Positions 27,605-36,880 of a stretch of DNA of 64,000 nt are shown in pieces; position 1 is the stretch's first letter; the number at the start of each line of letters is the position of its first letter. This DNA comes from Streptomyces sp. 71268. Its GTDB lineage: Bacteria; Actinomycetota; Actinomycetes; Streptomycetales; Streptomycetaceae. The DNA is taken from the NCBI RefSeq assembly GCF_029392895.1, contig NZ_CP114200.1, positions 5,586,501-5,650,500 on the forward strand, written 5' to 3'. The translations under genes and the position numbers were made by a program. The notes under the pieces were generated by a model, which saw only the letters and a program-made list of their open reading frames with translations, had not been told where the DNA came from and made no database searches.

Positions 27605-28450
27605 TCAGACGTGCAGGGTGCCGTCCAGGACGGTGACGGCGTTCCCCGTGAGGTGAACGCGGTCGCCGTGCAGCGCGGTGTGGATCACGCCGGTGCGCGC
27701 GGAGACCTGGAACCCGGTGAGCCGATCCCGGCCGAGCCGCGCCGACCAGTACGGGGCGAGGGCCGTGTGGGCGCTGCCGGTGGCGGGGTCCTCAAGGATG
27801 CCCTCGGCCGGCGAGAAGAAGCGGGAGACGAAGTCGTACGGAGAACCGTGGCCCTGTTGCACGTCGGCGACGGTCGGTGGGGACGTGATGATGACGCCCC
27901 GCAGTCGCTCCCGGCGGGTCAGTTCGGCCATGGCGGCCAGGTCGGGGGTGACGGCCCGGACGGTGGTCTCGTCGGGCAGGACGGTCAGCAGGTCCCCGAG
28001 CGCGCCCGTGCGGTACGTCGCCTCGGGTTCGGTCCCGAGCACGCTGACCAGCCCGTCCGGTACGGGCACCTCGGTGCCGGGCGCGGCCGGGAAGTCCAGG
28101 GTGATGTCGCCGCTCGCGTCGGCGTGCGTGACGAGGGTGCCGCTGTGGCGGCTGGCGAACCGTACGGCGCCGAGGACGCCGTGTTCGGTCCGCAGCACGT
28201 GCGCCGTGGCCAATGTGGCATGGCCGCACAGGTTGGTCTCGACGAGCGGGGCGAACCAGCGAATGGCCCAGTCGGCCTCGTCCGTCGCGGGCAGCGGCAG
28301 GGCGAACGCGGTCTCCGAGTGGTTCATCTCGGCGGCCACCCGCTGCATCCAGGCGTCCTGGGGCCACGGCCCGGCGGGCAGCAGGCACACGCCCGCAGGG
28401 TTTCCGGTGAACGGTCGGTCGGTGAAGGCGGTCACCACGTGAATGCGCAT
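27605..28450 (-). CDS. PhzF-family isomerase/epimerase-like protein
   Basis: A 281-residue protein of the PhzF/DapF-like fold. The N-terminal signature is complete ([21 protein letters not shown]), with the catalytic glutamate in [31 protein letters not shown] and the late [16 protein letters not shown]. Family members act as isomerases in phenazine and other metabolism, but most, like this one, have unknown substrates. No phenazine genes are near. The start MRIHVV (28448-28450) is preferred over a frame extended by 6 codons. Confidence 0.9.
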   Translation of the reverse strand: MRIHVVTAFTDRPFTGNPAGVCLLPAGPWPQDAWMQRVAAEMNHSETAFALPLPATDEADWAIRWFAPLVETNLCGHATLATAHVLRTEHGVLGAVRFASRHSGTLVTHADASGDITLDFPAAPGTEVPVPDGLVSVLGTEPEATYRTGALGDLLTVLPDETTVRAVTPDLAAMAELTRRERLRGVIITSPPTVADVQQGHGSPYDFVSRFFSPAEGILEDPATGSAHTALAPYWSARLGRDRLTGFQVSARTGVIHTALHGDRVHLTGNAVTVLDGTLHV

Positions 28451-28719
28451 GCCCCGGACCGTAGCCATGCCAATCGCGGCCGTACCAAGGCCAATAGGGG
28501 GAGGGTGGTCTGGTTTCTGGCGGTCTCGGGGACAAGATCTGGCTCATGGCTTCGCCCTCGGAGTGCTGTCGCCGGTAGTAGCCGGACGCGGGCGGGTGGC
28601 GCACGCACGACCGCCCCGACCCTGTGGCGGGCCGGGGCGGTCGTCGCGGACGGGGTGCCGGCGCTGTGCGCGCCTCGGCGGGCGCCGGGTCGCGGCATTC
28701 CCACCTGGCGTACGGGCGG

Positions 28720-29403
28720 TCAGCAGGGCGGGCAGAAGCCGAACTCGGTGAGGCACTCCCTGATGAGTTGGCGCAGGCAGTCCCGGCTGGGAGGGTCGCC
28801 CGGGTCGCCCTTGGGGCCCCGGCAGCCTCGGGGGCCGGCGGGTCCGGTGGGGCCGCACGGGCCCGGAACTCCCTCGGGCCCGCGCGGCCCGACGGGGCCG
28901 TCGCGGCCGTCGACGCCGTCCAGCCCGGCAGGACCGGGCTTACCGTCCTTGCCGTCCCTGCCCGGTGGCCCCGGCGGCCCCATCGGGCCCGGGCAGCCCT
29001 CGGGCCCGGGCAGCCCGGGTGGGCCCTCGGGTCCCGTCGGTCCCTCCAGTCCGCGCGGGCCCGGCGGTCCTGGCGGCCCCGCTGGCCCCTCCGGTCCGGC
29101 CGGACCCGTGGGGCCCGGGCACCCCGGGAGGCCGGGCGGGCCCTGCTTCCCCGGCGGGCCCTGTTTCCCCGGCGGTCCCGGGGGGCCGGGCGGCCCTGGG
29201 GGACCGCCCGGCGGGCGTGGCGGGCAGCCCTCGGGCGGTTGCGGCGAGCAGCAGCAACAGCAGCACTGCCTCGGCTGGCACGCGCAGGGCGGGTCGGCCG
29301 GCGGACCGCAGGGCGGGTCGGTGGGAGGAACGCGACCGTCGCGAGAGGGGGCGTCCTCCTGGGTGGTGACGGTTATGGTCGGTGTCTCGGACGGTGTGGC
29401 CAT
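28720..29403 (-). CDS. cysteine-rich collagen-like (Gly-X-Y) protein
   Basis: This 227-residue protein starts at ATG 29401-29403 after AGGAGG. The first 60 residues are acidic and proline-rich and hold a cysteine cluster ([13 protein letters not shown]). Then come about 46 uninterrupted Gly-X-Y triplets, with many GPP, GPA and GPE and charged triplets such as GRDGKDGKP that can stabilise a collagen triple helix. The C-terminus is a short amphipathic helix with four cysteines ([19 protein letters not shown]). No signal peptide or membrane anchor is seen. Collagen-like proteins in bacteria form trimers on surfaces or spores; the role here is unknown. Confidence 0.85.
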   Translation of the reverse strand: MATPSETPTITVTTQEDAPSRDGRVPPTDPPCGPPADPPCACQPRQCCCCCCSPQPPEGCPPRPPGGPPGPPGPPGPPGKQGPPGKQGPPGLPGCPGPTGPAGPEGPAGPPGPPGPRGLEGPTGPEGPPGLPGPEGCPGPMGPPGPPGRDGKDGKPGPAGLDGVDGRDGPVGPRGPEGVPGPCGPTGPAGPRGCRGPKGDPGDPPSRDCLRQLIRECLTEFGFCPPC

Positions 29404-29934
29404 AGCGCGCCTCCTGGGAATTCTTGCCGGATGCAAGGGGATGATCGGCGCCAGCCGGCCCTCTTCTCCCGGAAGCCGCGCCATCGGGCGCGAGAACGAC
29501 TTCCGGGTGCGTCGTGAAGGGCGGCGGCGACAGGAGTGGGACGGTGAATTCGCCGTACCGGATGGTGAGTCGAGCGTCGTGAAGAAGGCGCTCGTTACTC
29601 GCTCCCGTTTCTCGTGCCGAATATCCCCGCCCCCCCGCAATAACAACCCTTCGGCAGGAAAGGCACAAAATACGATTTCGTCGCCGCTTTTCGTTTGGCT
29701 TTTCGAACTCGTTGCTCGTGGCACCCCTCGTGGCGCCTATCGCATGCGGTAACGGCCGGCCACCGGTCATGCGAAGGGCGCGACGCCCGATGTGGTTCCC
29801 GGTCGGCGCGCGGCGCGCCGGGACCGGAACCCGCCGGCGTGCGCACGCGGCCCCGCTCCGCCCCACCCCGACCACGCACCCCACAGGCGGGGCGCCGCGC
29901 CCCCGACGGGGTGCGGCGGCTAGGGTCGGGCGCC
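29404..29934. other. divergent promoter region with an AT-richer patch
   Basis: The stretch between the collagen-like gene and the symporter pair. Its middle (about 29570-29760) is clearly poorer in GC than the rest of the window and contains C-runs and T/A tracts. It is probably the regulated upstream region of the collagen-like gene. No gene or known RNA element is recognised. Confidence 0.5.
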
Positions 29935-30132
29935 GTGCTGCGACGATCTTCCCTGCTGTGGCTGCTCGCGCCCTACGTGCTGTACCTGGGCGCGCTGCCG
30001 CTGGTCAACCGGGTCCACCCGACCGTGTTCGGGCTGCCCTTCCTGCTGTTCTGGATGGTGGTGGCCACCGTGCTGACGCCGGTGGCGGTGTGGCTGGCCT
30101 GGCGGGGCGACCGTCGGCGGGGGCGGGCATGA
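29935..30132 (+). CDS. DUF3311 small subunit of a solute symporter
   Basis: A 65-residue membrane protein with two helices (SLLWLLAPYVLYLGALPLVN and GLPFLLFWMVVATVLTPVAV) and a basic end. DUF3311 proteins are encoded directly before sodium:solute symporters of the MctP type and are thought to assist them. The stop codon overlaps the next start (ATGA at 30129-30132), so the two are translationally coupled. The frame is open upstream; GTG 29935 gives the family length. Confidence 0.88.
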   Translation: MLRRSSLLWLLAPYVLYLGALPLVNRVHPTVFGLPFLLFWMVVATVLTPVAVWLAWRGDRRRGRA

Positions 30133-31706
30133 GCGCCGACGCCGCCGTGGCCACCTCGATCTTCGCCGCGTTCATGGTGTTCACCGTCGTGCTCGGGCTG
30201 CTGTCGGTACGCGTCGGCCGGGGGACGCGGAAGGGCGGCGGCGAGCGGGGCGGCGGGCTCGCGGACTGGTCGGTGGGCGGGCGCAGCCTCGGGAGCGTGT
30301 TCATCTGGGTGCTGATGGCCGGCGAGGGCTACACCAGCTTCAGCTACCTGGGCGCGGCCGGCTGGGGCTACAACGTCGGCGCGCCGGTGCTGTACGTCAT
30401 CGCGTACATGTCGTGCGGCTACGCCGTCGGCTACCTGGTCGGGCCGATGCTGTGGGGGTACGCGCGGCGGCACGGCCTGGTGGGCATCACCGACATGGTC
30501 GCGCACCGGTACGGGCGGCCCTGGCTCGGCGCCCTGGTGGCGGTCGGCGCGACGGTGTGCCTGTTGCCCTACATCCAGTTGCAGATCACCGGCATGGGCG
30601 TGGTGGTCTCCACCATCTCGTACGGGGCGATCAGCCTGAACTGGGCCTACTTCCTGGCCTTCGCGATCACCACCGGCTTCGTCGTGGTCAGCGGGCTGCG
30701 CGGCAGCGCGTGGGTGTCGGTGCTCAAGGACGTGCTGGTCATCGGCACCCTCGGCTTCCTGGCGTGCTACGTGCCGGTGCACTACTTCGGCGGGTACGGG
30801 GACTTCCTCGGCCGGTTGGTGGACGAGAAGGCGCAGTGGCTGACCTTCCCCGGGCACGCGTCGGGCGGGTTGGACCAGGGGTGGTTCGTCTCGACCAGCT
30901 TCCTCAACTCGCTGACCGTGGTGATCTTCCCGACCACCGTCGCCGGTTACCTCGGCGCGCGCAGCGCCGACACGCTGCGGCGCAACGCGGTGGCGCTGCC
31001 GATCTACAACGTGCTGCTCCTGGTGCCGATGCTGCTCGGCATGGCGGCGCTGTTCGTGGTGCCGGGCCTGGTGGGCGCCGAGTCGAACCTGGCGCTGTTC
31101 AAGCTGGTCGTGGACTCGCTGCCCGCCTGGGCGGTCGGGGTGATCGGGGTGGCCGCCGCGCTGTCCTCGATCGTGCCGATGGCCGTGTTCATGCTGGTCA
31201 TCGGCACCATGTGGGGCCGCAGCGTGCTGGGTCTCGTACCGCGCCTGGCGAGCCGGCAGAAGCTCGGTTCGCAGGTGGTGGTCGTGGTGGCGGGCGCGCT
31301 GGCGCTGCTCCTGACGTACACCGCGCCGAACACGCTGGTGCGGCTGTCACTGATCTCGTACGAGGGAATGGCGCAGCTCGTGCCGATGCTGCTGGTCGGC
31401 CTCGCGTGGCGGCGGATGACGCTGTACGGGGCGCTGAGCGGGCTCGTGGTGGGCGCCACGCTGGTCTCGGTGCTGGTCTTCACCGACCGCGATCCGCTGT
31501 GGGGCGTCAACGCGGGGCTGCTCGCGCTCGCCGTCAACCTGGCCGTCGCCCTCGCCGTCAGCCTGCTCGGCCCGCGCGACACCGACGAGCGGCCTGACGG
31601 CGAGGTGCTGGCCGACTGGGAACCACCCGCCGGCGCGCCGGCCGGGCCAGTCGGGCCGGCCGGGCCGCCCCCGGCGGGCCAGGCTGCGGCCGCCGAGGGC
31701 GGGTAG
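30129..31706 (+). CDS. sodium:solute symporter (SSS family)
   Basis: A 525-residue transporter with about 13 helices of the SSS family. Landmarks are the early GLADWSVGGRSLGSVFIWVL, GEGYTSFSYLGAAGWGY, TDMVAHRYGRPWLGALVAVG and STSFLNSLTVVIFPTTVAGYLGA. It resembles monocarboxylate permeases of the MctP group, which share the DUF3311 partner; the true substrate may be a carboxylic acid or amino acid. ATG 30129 couples to the DUF3311 stop. The frame is open from 29712, but that extension is the DUF3311 gene in another frame. A proline/glycine-rich C-terminal tail lies in the cytoplasm. Confidence 0.92.
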   Translation: MSADAAVATSIFAAFMVFTVVLGLLSVRVGRGTRKGGGERGGGLADWSVGGRSLGSVFIWVLMAGEGYTSFSYLGAAGWGYNVGAPVLYVIAYMSCGYAVGYLVGPMLWGYARRHGLVGITDMVAHRYGRPWLGALVAVGATVCLLPYIQLQITGMGVVVSTISYGAISLNWAYFLAFAITTGFVVVSGLRGSAWVSVLKDVLVIGTLGFLACYVPVHYFGGYGDFLGRLVDEKAQWLTFPGHASGGLDQGWFVSTSFLNSLTVVIFPTTVAGYLGARSADTLRRNAVALPIYNVLLLVPMLLGMAALFVVPGLVGAESNLALFKLVVDSLPAWAVGVIGVAAALSSIVPMAVFMLVIGTMWGRSVLGLVPRLASRQKLGSQVVVVVAGALALLLTYTAPNTLVRLSLISYEGMAQLVPMLLVGLAWRRMTLYGALSGLVVGATLVSVLVFTDRDPLWGVNAGLLALAVNLAVALAVSLLGPRDTDERPDGEVLADWEPPAGAPAGPVGPAGPPPAGQAAAAEGG

Positions 31707-31773
31707 GCGGCACGCCGACCGGGGGCAGGCGGCGCCGCGCCCCGGCGGGATGCGCTCGGCCGGATGCGCGCGG

Positions 31774-32988
31774 TCAGGGGTGCTCGGGGGCCACCGCGCG
31801 GGACTCGGTGGCTGAGCGGCGGGCCGCCTCCAGGACGGCGAGGGCCGCTGCGGCCTGCGCGCCGGTGACCGGCGGCGGGCCGCCGGAGCGCAGGGCGCGT
31901 TCGATGGCGGCGTAGTACGCGGGGTAGTCGCCGGGCTCCGTCGGCACCACCTCGCCGGGGTCGTCCAGCGGCGAGGCGCCGGCGCCGATCCGGCCCCAGG
32001 CGGACTCCGGCTCCACGCCCCAACCGGGCCCGTCCCCGGGGCGCCGCCCCGCGCGCAGCGCGGCCTCCTGCGGGTCGAGCCCGTACTTGACGTAGCCCGC
32101 CGTGCTGCCCAACACCCTGAAGCGCGGGCCGAGTTGGGCCGTGGTGGCGCTGGCCCACAGATGGGAGCGGACGCCGCTCGCGTGGGTGAGCGCCAGGAAG
32201 GTGTCGTCGTCGGCCTCGGCGCCCGGGCGGCGTACGTCGCACTCGGCGTACACCGAGGTCACCGGGCCGAACAGGGTCAGGGCCTGGTCGACCAGGTGGC
32301 TGCCCAGGTCGTAGAGGAGGCCGCCGATCTCGGCCGGGTCGCCGGACTCCCGCCAGCCACCCTTGGGCCGGGGCCGCCAGCGCTCGAACCGGGACTCGAA
32401 GCGCTGCACCTCGCCGAGCGCGCCCTCGCGGACGAGCCGGGCGACGGTGCGGAAGTCGTTGTCCCAGCGGCGGTTCTGGAAGGCGCTCAGCAGCAGCCCA
32501 CGCTCGTCGGCGAGCGCGCTGACCTCGCGCGCTTCGGCGGCCGTCGCGGCCAGCGGCTTGTCGACCACGACCGAGAGGCCGGCCTCCAGGGCGGCGCGGG
32601 CCAGCGGCACGTGGGTGCGGTTGGGCGAGGCGATGACGACGAGGTCCAGCTCGTCCGCGGCGGCGAACAGCTCGTCCGTGCCGGCCACGGCCCGCAGGTC
32701 CGGGTAGGCGTCCTGGGCCTCGCGCCGCCGCTCGGGACGCGAGGTGACCACCGTGTGCAGGCGCAGCCCCTCGGTGGCCGCGACCAGTGGGGCGTGGAAG
32801 ACCGAGCCGGCGAGCCCGTAGCCGACGAGCCCGACGCGCAGCGGCCCGTCGCGGGTCAGCGGCGGCCGCGGGGCGACGCCCTCGGTCACCCGCCCGTTGC
32901 CTGGGCCGGTGCCGTCGCCGGCCCCGCCGTCCGGGCCGTTTCCGCTGCTGACCTGGGCCTTGCCGGCCGTGCCGTGGGTGCCATCCAT
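31774..32988 (-). CDS. Gfo/Idh/MocA-family oxidoreductase
   Basis: A 404-residue NAD(P)-dependent oxidoreductase. A disordered, glycine-rich leader of about 45 residues precedes the Rossmann fold (LRVGLVGYGLAGSVFHAPLV). The family lysine is in VVVDKPLAATAAEA. The C-terminal domain contains GGLLYDLGSHLVDQAL with the catalytic-type Asp/His. Substrates of this family are sugars, inositols and related compounds; nothing nearby names one here. MDGTHG (32986-32988) is chosen as start; the leader is unusual, and a start closer to residue 40 is possible. Confidence 0.88.
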   Translation of the reverse strand: MDGTHGTAGKAQVSSGNGPDGGAGDGTGPGNGRVTEGVAPRPPLTRDGPLRVGLVGYGLAGSVFHAPLVAATEGLRLHTVVTSRPERRREAQDAYPDLRAVAGTDELFAAADELDLVVIASPNRTHVPLARAALEAGLSVVVDKPLAATAAEAREVSALADERGLLLSAFQNRRWDNDFRTVARLVREGALGEVQRFESRFERWRPRPKGGWRESGDPAEIGGLLYDLGSHLVDQALTLFGPVTSVYAECDVRRPGAEADDDTFLALTHASGVRSHLWASATTAQLGPRFRVLGSTAGYVKYGLDPQEAALRAGRRPGDGPGWGVEPESAWGRIGAGASPLDDPGEVVPTEPGDYPAYYAAIERALRSGGPPPVTGAQAAAALAVLEAARRSATESRAVAPEHP

Positions 32989-33084
32989 GCCCAGGACTCT
33001 CGCAACGCCGCCCGCCGAGCGCAAGCCGCGCGCTCGGCGGCCGGGGCGTGCCGTGACTCCCGCGCGGCCTGGGCGGGCCCGGGG

Positions 33085-34069
33085 CTACGGGGCGGTGGAG
33101 CCCGCCGCCCGGCCCTCGATGAGGGGCGTCAGGCCGTCCAGGAGCGCGTTGAGGCCGGCCGTGAAGAGGGTGTCGAGTCGCAGGTCGTAGCCGTCGTCGA
33201 AGCCACGGACCACCTTGGTGAAGGTCGGGAAGCGGCCGGAGCTGACCAACTCCTCCAGGGCCGGCGACAGGCTGTCCATCCACTGGTCCTCCGTCTGACC
33301 CGTGGCCGCCTCCGCGTGTGCCTCCCACTCCAGGTGCACGGCCAGGCCCTGGACGTGGCTGTAGATCAGCAGGTGGATGTCGAACAGGGTGATGGAGTCG
33401 AGGCCGTGGCCGTCGAGGGCGCGCAGCATCCACTCGCCGTAACCCAGCAGGTTGGGTACGAGCAACGGGCGGGTCAGGGAGCCGAGTTGGGCCAGCCACG
33501 GATGCCTGCGGTACAGGCCCCACAGGGCGTGGGCGCCCAGCTCGACGCGCGGGCGCCAGCCGGCGGGCGGGTCGGCCGGGTAGTCCTGCTCCCCGTACGC
33601 GGCGTCCGCCATGAGCTGGATCAGGTCGTCCTTGCTGGGCACGTATCGGTACGGCGACATGACGGCGACCCCGAGCCGGGCCGCGACGCCGCGCATCGAC
33701 AGGGCCGCCAGCCCCTCGGCGTCGGCGATCTCGATCGCGGTGCGCACGATCCGCTCCAGGCTCAGCTCCTGGTCGGCGGCCGGGCCGGGGGCGGCGCGGC
33801 GGCGGCTGGGCGTGGCGGACGCGGCGGGGGGTGGCGGGGGCGGCGACGACGGTGCCGGCCCGGGGGCGGGCCACCACGAGTCCTTCGAGGCGCAGTGTGG
33901 TCAGGGCCCTGGTGGCGGTGGCCAGCGCGACGCCCCACTCCCTGGCGAGCTGTCGGGTCGAGGGGACCCGGTCGCCGGGGGCGAGTTCGCCCTCGGCGAT
34001 GCGCTGCCGCAACGCGCCGGCGATGCGCAGGTAGGGCGGCTGGTCGGAGGCGCCTGTGGGCTTGGTCAC
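33085..34069 (-). pseudogene. GntR-TetR fusion regulator, split by a frameshift
   Basis: From GTG 34067-34069 one frame encodes a winged-helix GntR domain (PPYLRIAGALRQRIAEGELA, then VPSTRQLAREWGVALATATR) through GTVVAAPATP. Another frame, from about 33800 to 33085, encodes ELSLERIVRTAIEIADAEG, then a TetR helix-turn-helix (LSMRGVAARLGVAVMSPYRYV) and a TetR C-terminal domain (Tet_C-like). Intact relatives carry both parts in one protein. The shift is consistent with one extra C in the C6 run (G6 on the plus strand) near 33825-33831. It is either a real mutation or a sequencing error. A separate TetR-only protein could start at about 33747. It is divergent from the monooxygenase at 34227. Confidence 0.7.
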
Positions 34070-34088
34070 AGCGGGCCGCCTTTCTGGT

Positions 34089-34149
34089 CTGTACTAGCAC
34101 AGAGGCTAGCAGCGCGTACGCCGTGCACCACGTAACTGTCCTAGTGCAG
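34089..34149. promoter_or_regulatory. pair of CTAG-centred palindromic operators
   Basis: CTGTACTAGCACAG at 34089-34102 and CTGTCCTAGTGCAG at 34136-34149 are near-perfect palindromes with the same layout, CTGTnCTAGnnCAG. They lie 47 bp apart in the gap between the GntR-TetR regulator and the monooxygenase. GntR-type regulators commonly use such sites, so they are probably its operators. Confidence 0.7.
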
Positions 34150-34226
34150 CGCGGGCGTTCGGGCAGTTGAGGGCGGTGTGCGTACGCCGTACGTTCAGTG
34201 CGTACGCAGCGAACTGGAGGCCCGTT

Positions 34227-35336
34227 ATGCAGACCGTTCTCATCTCCGGTGGCGGCATCGCCGGAACCGCCCTCGCCTACTGGATGCACCGCCACGGCTA
34301 CGAGGTCACCGTCGTGGAGCGCGCCGCCGCTCCGCGCCTCGGTGGGCAGGCCGTGGACATCCGCGGCGTCGCGCTCGACGTGGTCGAGAGGATGGGCCTG
34401 CTGGAGCGGGCGCGCTTCGCGCGCACCCGGATGCGCGGCATGTCGGTGCTCGACCCCGAGGGCCGGGAGATCGAGCGCTCAACCGAGGTGGCGCTCAGCA
34501 GCGGCCGGCTCGACAGCCCCGACATCGAGCTGCTGCGCGAGGACCTGGTGCGGATGGCGTACGAGCACACGCGGGCGGACGTCACGTACCTCTTCGGCGA
34601 CAGCGTCACGGCCCTGACCGACGGCCCGGCCGCCGTGCGGGTCGAGTTCGCGCACCGGCAGCCCGGCACCTTCGACCTGGTCTTCGGGGCGGACGGGCTG
34701 CGCTCGACCGTGCGGCGGCTGGCCTTCGGGCCCGCCGAGCGCTACACCCACCACCTGGGCAGCTATCTGTCCGTCTTCAGCGCGGACAACTTCCTCGGCC
34801 TCGACGACTGGCAGCTCTGGTCGCGGGACGGCGAGGTGGGCTACGCCATCATGTCCGCGCGCGAGAACACCGAACTCCGGATCGCCTTCGGCTTCGAGTC
34901 CGCCCCGCTCGCGCCGGAGCTGAGCGACCCGGCCTCGCTGCGGCGGCTGGTCATCGACAAGCTGGCCGCCCTGCGCTGGGAGGGCGACCGGCTGGCCAAG
35001 GCCGCCACGGACGCGCCCGACTTCTACTGCGACGCCATGTCGCAGGTCCGGATGGACCAGTGGACGCGGGGCCGGGTGGCCCTGGTCGGGGACGCCGGCT
35101 ACTGCCCGTCGCCGCTCTCCGGGCAGGGCACCAGCCTGGCCCTGGTGGGTGGTTACGTGCTGGCCGACTGCCTGGCCCGGGCGGGGGGCGACCACGCGGC
35201 GGCGTACGCGCACTACGAGCGGCGGCTGCGCTCCTACGTCAGCCTCAACCAGGCCCTGGCCACGGAGAACCCCGGCCAGCCCGCCGCCGAGTCGTCCATG
35301 ACGCACGCCAAGAACGCGATCTCGCTGGACGACTGA
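34227..35336 (+). CDS. FAD-dependent aromatic-type monooxygenase (PHBH fold)
   Basis: This 369-residue flavoprotein has the three hallmark motifs: the Rossmann GxGxxG start VLISGGGIAGTALAYWM, the DG motif FGADGLRSTVRRL, and the late GD motif VALVGDAGYCPSPLSGQGTSLA. The family includes p-hydroxybenzoate hydroxylase and tetracycline-inactivating monooxygenases of the TetX type, which it resembles in length and layout. ATG 34227 follows GGAGG at 34216-34220. It is divergent from the GntR-TetR regulator and so is probably induced by its own substrate, which may be an antibiotic or aromatic compound. That is inference. Confidence 0.9.
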   Translation: MQTVLISGGGIAGTALAYWMHRHGYEVTVVERAAAPRLGGQAVDIRGVALDVVERMGLLERARFARTRMRGMSVLDPEGREIERSTEVALSSGRLDSPDIELLREDLVRMAYEHTRADVTYLFGDSVTALTDGPAAVRVEFAHRQPGTFDLVFGADGLRSTVRRLAFGPAERYTHHLGSYLSVFSADNFLGLDDWQLWSRDGEVGYAIMSARENTELRIAFGFESAPLAPELSDPASLRRLVIDKLAALRWEGDRLAKAATDAPDFYCDAMSQVRMDQWTRGRVALVGDAGYCPSPLSGQGTSLALVGGYVLADCLARAGGDHAAAYAHYERRLRSYVSLNQALATENPGQPAAESSMTHAKNAISLDD

Positions 35337-35593
35337 TCGCCGGCCGGCGTGCCGTGGCCAGCGCGTTCCGGCCGGCACGGCGTGGTCGGATCGCCCCGAG
35401 CGGTGGGGCGTCCCGGGTGGTGGGGCGCGGCGGGCGGGTGGCCCCCTCGAACGGCGGGGCCCGCATAGGCCAATCGGGCGGGATCGCGGCCGGGCGGTGG
35501 GCCGGACCGACGACGGGGTGTGGGGCGCGCGGTGGCGCGGGGGATGTTGCTGAGACGAGGGAGCATTCCCTAGCCCCCGAGCAGAGGTCACCC

Positions 35594-36790
35594 ATGCGTC
35601 CGCCCAGCGCCCTGTCACCGGAGCCCGCCGCCCCGACCGTCACCGCCACCCCGACTGCCCCGCCCGTCACCGCCCCGCTGGCCGCCGCCCCGTCCGCCAC
35701 CGCCCCACCGGTCGCCGCTCCACCGGTCGCCGCCCCGGCGGTCGTCGTCGCCCTGGCGGCGGCCCTGCTGGGCGCGGCCCCCGTCGCCGCTCCCGCCGCC
35801 GCGGCCCCGGCGGCCCGGGTGGCCGCGCTCGCCCCCGAGTGCGGGGACGCCTCCGACGCCGACTTCCCGATCGGGACCACGCTGCACGCCGGCCCCGGCA
35901 CCTACCGCGCCGGCGACCACTGGCGGCCCTGGCGGCTCGACCTGCGCAACACCACGCGGGTGGCCTGCGCCGCCATCCACCCCGTCGCCCTCTTCGCCGA
36001 CCAGGGACGCGCGCTGCGCCCCGGCCACCTGCGGGTCGAGTTCCACGACCCGTACGAGCGGCGCTGGCGGCCGGTGCGCTTCGAGGTGACCGACCAGGAC
36101 GAGAACGTCGGCGTCTTCGACGGCGGCAGCCGCCGTGTCGCCGCCGGGGGAAGCAGCCGGGAGGTGCCCCGCTTCAAGGGGTTCACGGTGCCGGCGCGGA
36201 AGACGCTGACCGTACGCGTGCGGGTCAGGTTCGCCGCCGACGCGCCGACCGGGCCCGCCTCCGCCGCCGTGACCGCCATGCAGCGCCAACACCAGGACGG
36301 GGACTGGGTCGGCCAGTCGGGCACCTACCGGTTCACCATCGAGGCACCCGGCGCCGCCGCCCGGACGGGCAAGTACGGCGACGTGGACGGGACCACGGGC
36401 GGGACGGACGGGACGGACGGCGAGGCGCACGCGCGTCAGCCCAACGACACGGAAAGGCCCGACACCGGACCGGGTACCGGCGCGGGCACCGCGACGCACG
36501 GCGCCGAGACCGGCACGGGCCCCGGCACCGGGAACGGGTCCGGCGGCCACCGTGCGACGGGACCGGGAACGGGAACCGGCGCGGGCTCCGGGGCCGGTGA
36601 GGCGTCCCCCGGCGGCGGTCCGGCCGGGGGCGGGGCGGGCGTCGAGCCGGGCGAGCCGCCGGCCGACGCGCCGCCGCAGCTCGCCGCGACGGGTTCGGGC
36701 CCGCCGTGGTGGGGCCTGCTGGCCCTGGCGCTCGGGCTGGTGGGCGCCGGCGTGCCGCTGGTGGCCCGCGCCCGGAGGGTCCGCCGCTGA
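35594..36790 (+). CDS. secreted surface protein with LAATG sortase signal
   Basis: A protein of 398 residues. An alanine/proline-rich leader of about 40 residues precedes the signal segment (VVVALAAALLGAAPVAAPAAA). The mature domain (about 80-255) is beta-rich, with two cysteines (PECGDAS and RVACAAIHP). A long Gly/Thr/Asp-rich low-complexity linker then leads to the anchor LAATG, a membrane helix (WWGLLALALGLVGAGVPLV) and the basic end RARRVRR. LAxTG is the class E sortase signal of Streptomyces, so the protein should be attached to peptidoglycan. Its function is unknown. ATG 35594 has a modest AGAGG site. Confidence 0.85.
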   Translation: MRPPSALSPEPAAPTVTATPTAPPVTAPLAAAPSATAPPVAAPPVAAPAVVVALAAALLGAAPVAAPAAAAPAARVAALAPECGDASDADFPIGTTLHAGPGTYRAGDHWRPWRLDLRNTTRVACAAIHPVALFADQGRALRPGHLRVEFHDPYERRWRPVRFEVTDQDENVGVFDGGSRRVAAGGSSREVPRFKGFTVPARKTLTVRVRVRFAADAPTGPASAAVTAMQRQHQDGDWVGQSGTYRFTIEAPGAAARTGKYGDVDGTTGGTDGTDGEAHARQPNDTERPDTGPGTGAGTATHGAETGTGPGTGNGSGGHRATGPGTGTGAGSGAGEASPGGGPAGGGAGVEPGEPPADAPPQLAATGSGPPWWGLLALALGLVGAGVPLVARARRVRR

Positions 36791-36880
36791 CCCGAACCGA
36801 GGCGGACCCCGGTTCGGGTGGCGGCCGGATGGTGGCCGGGCGCGGGGCGTCCTCTCGCCGGGTGGTGCGAGGATCACCGC

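Noticed and set aside
34178..36790. An 870-codon open frame across the monooxygenase and the LAATG protein gene
   Set aside because: Its first two thirds are the shadow of the monooxygenase in another frame; only the part from 35594 shows a signal peptide, domain and anchor.
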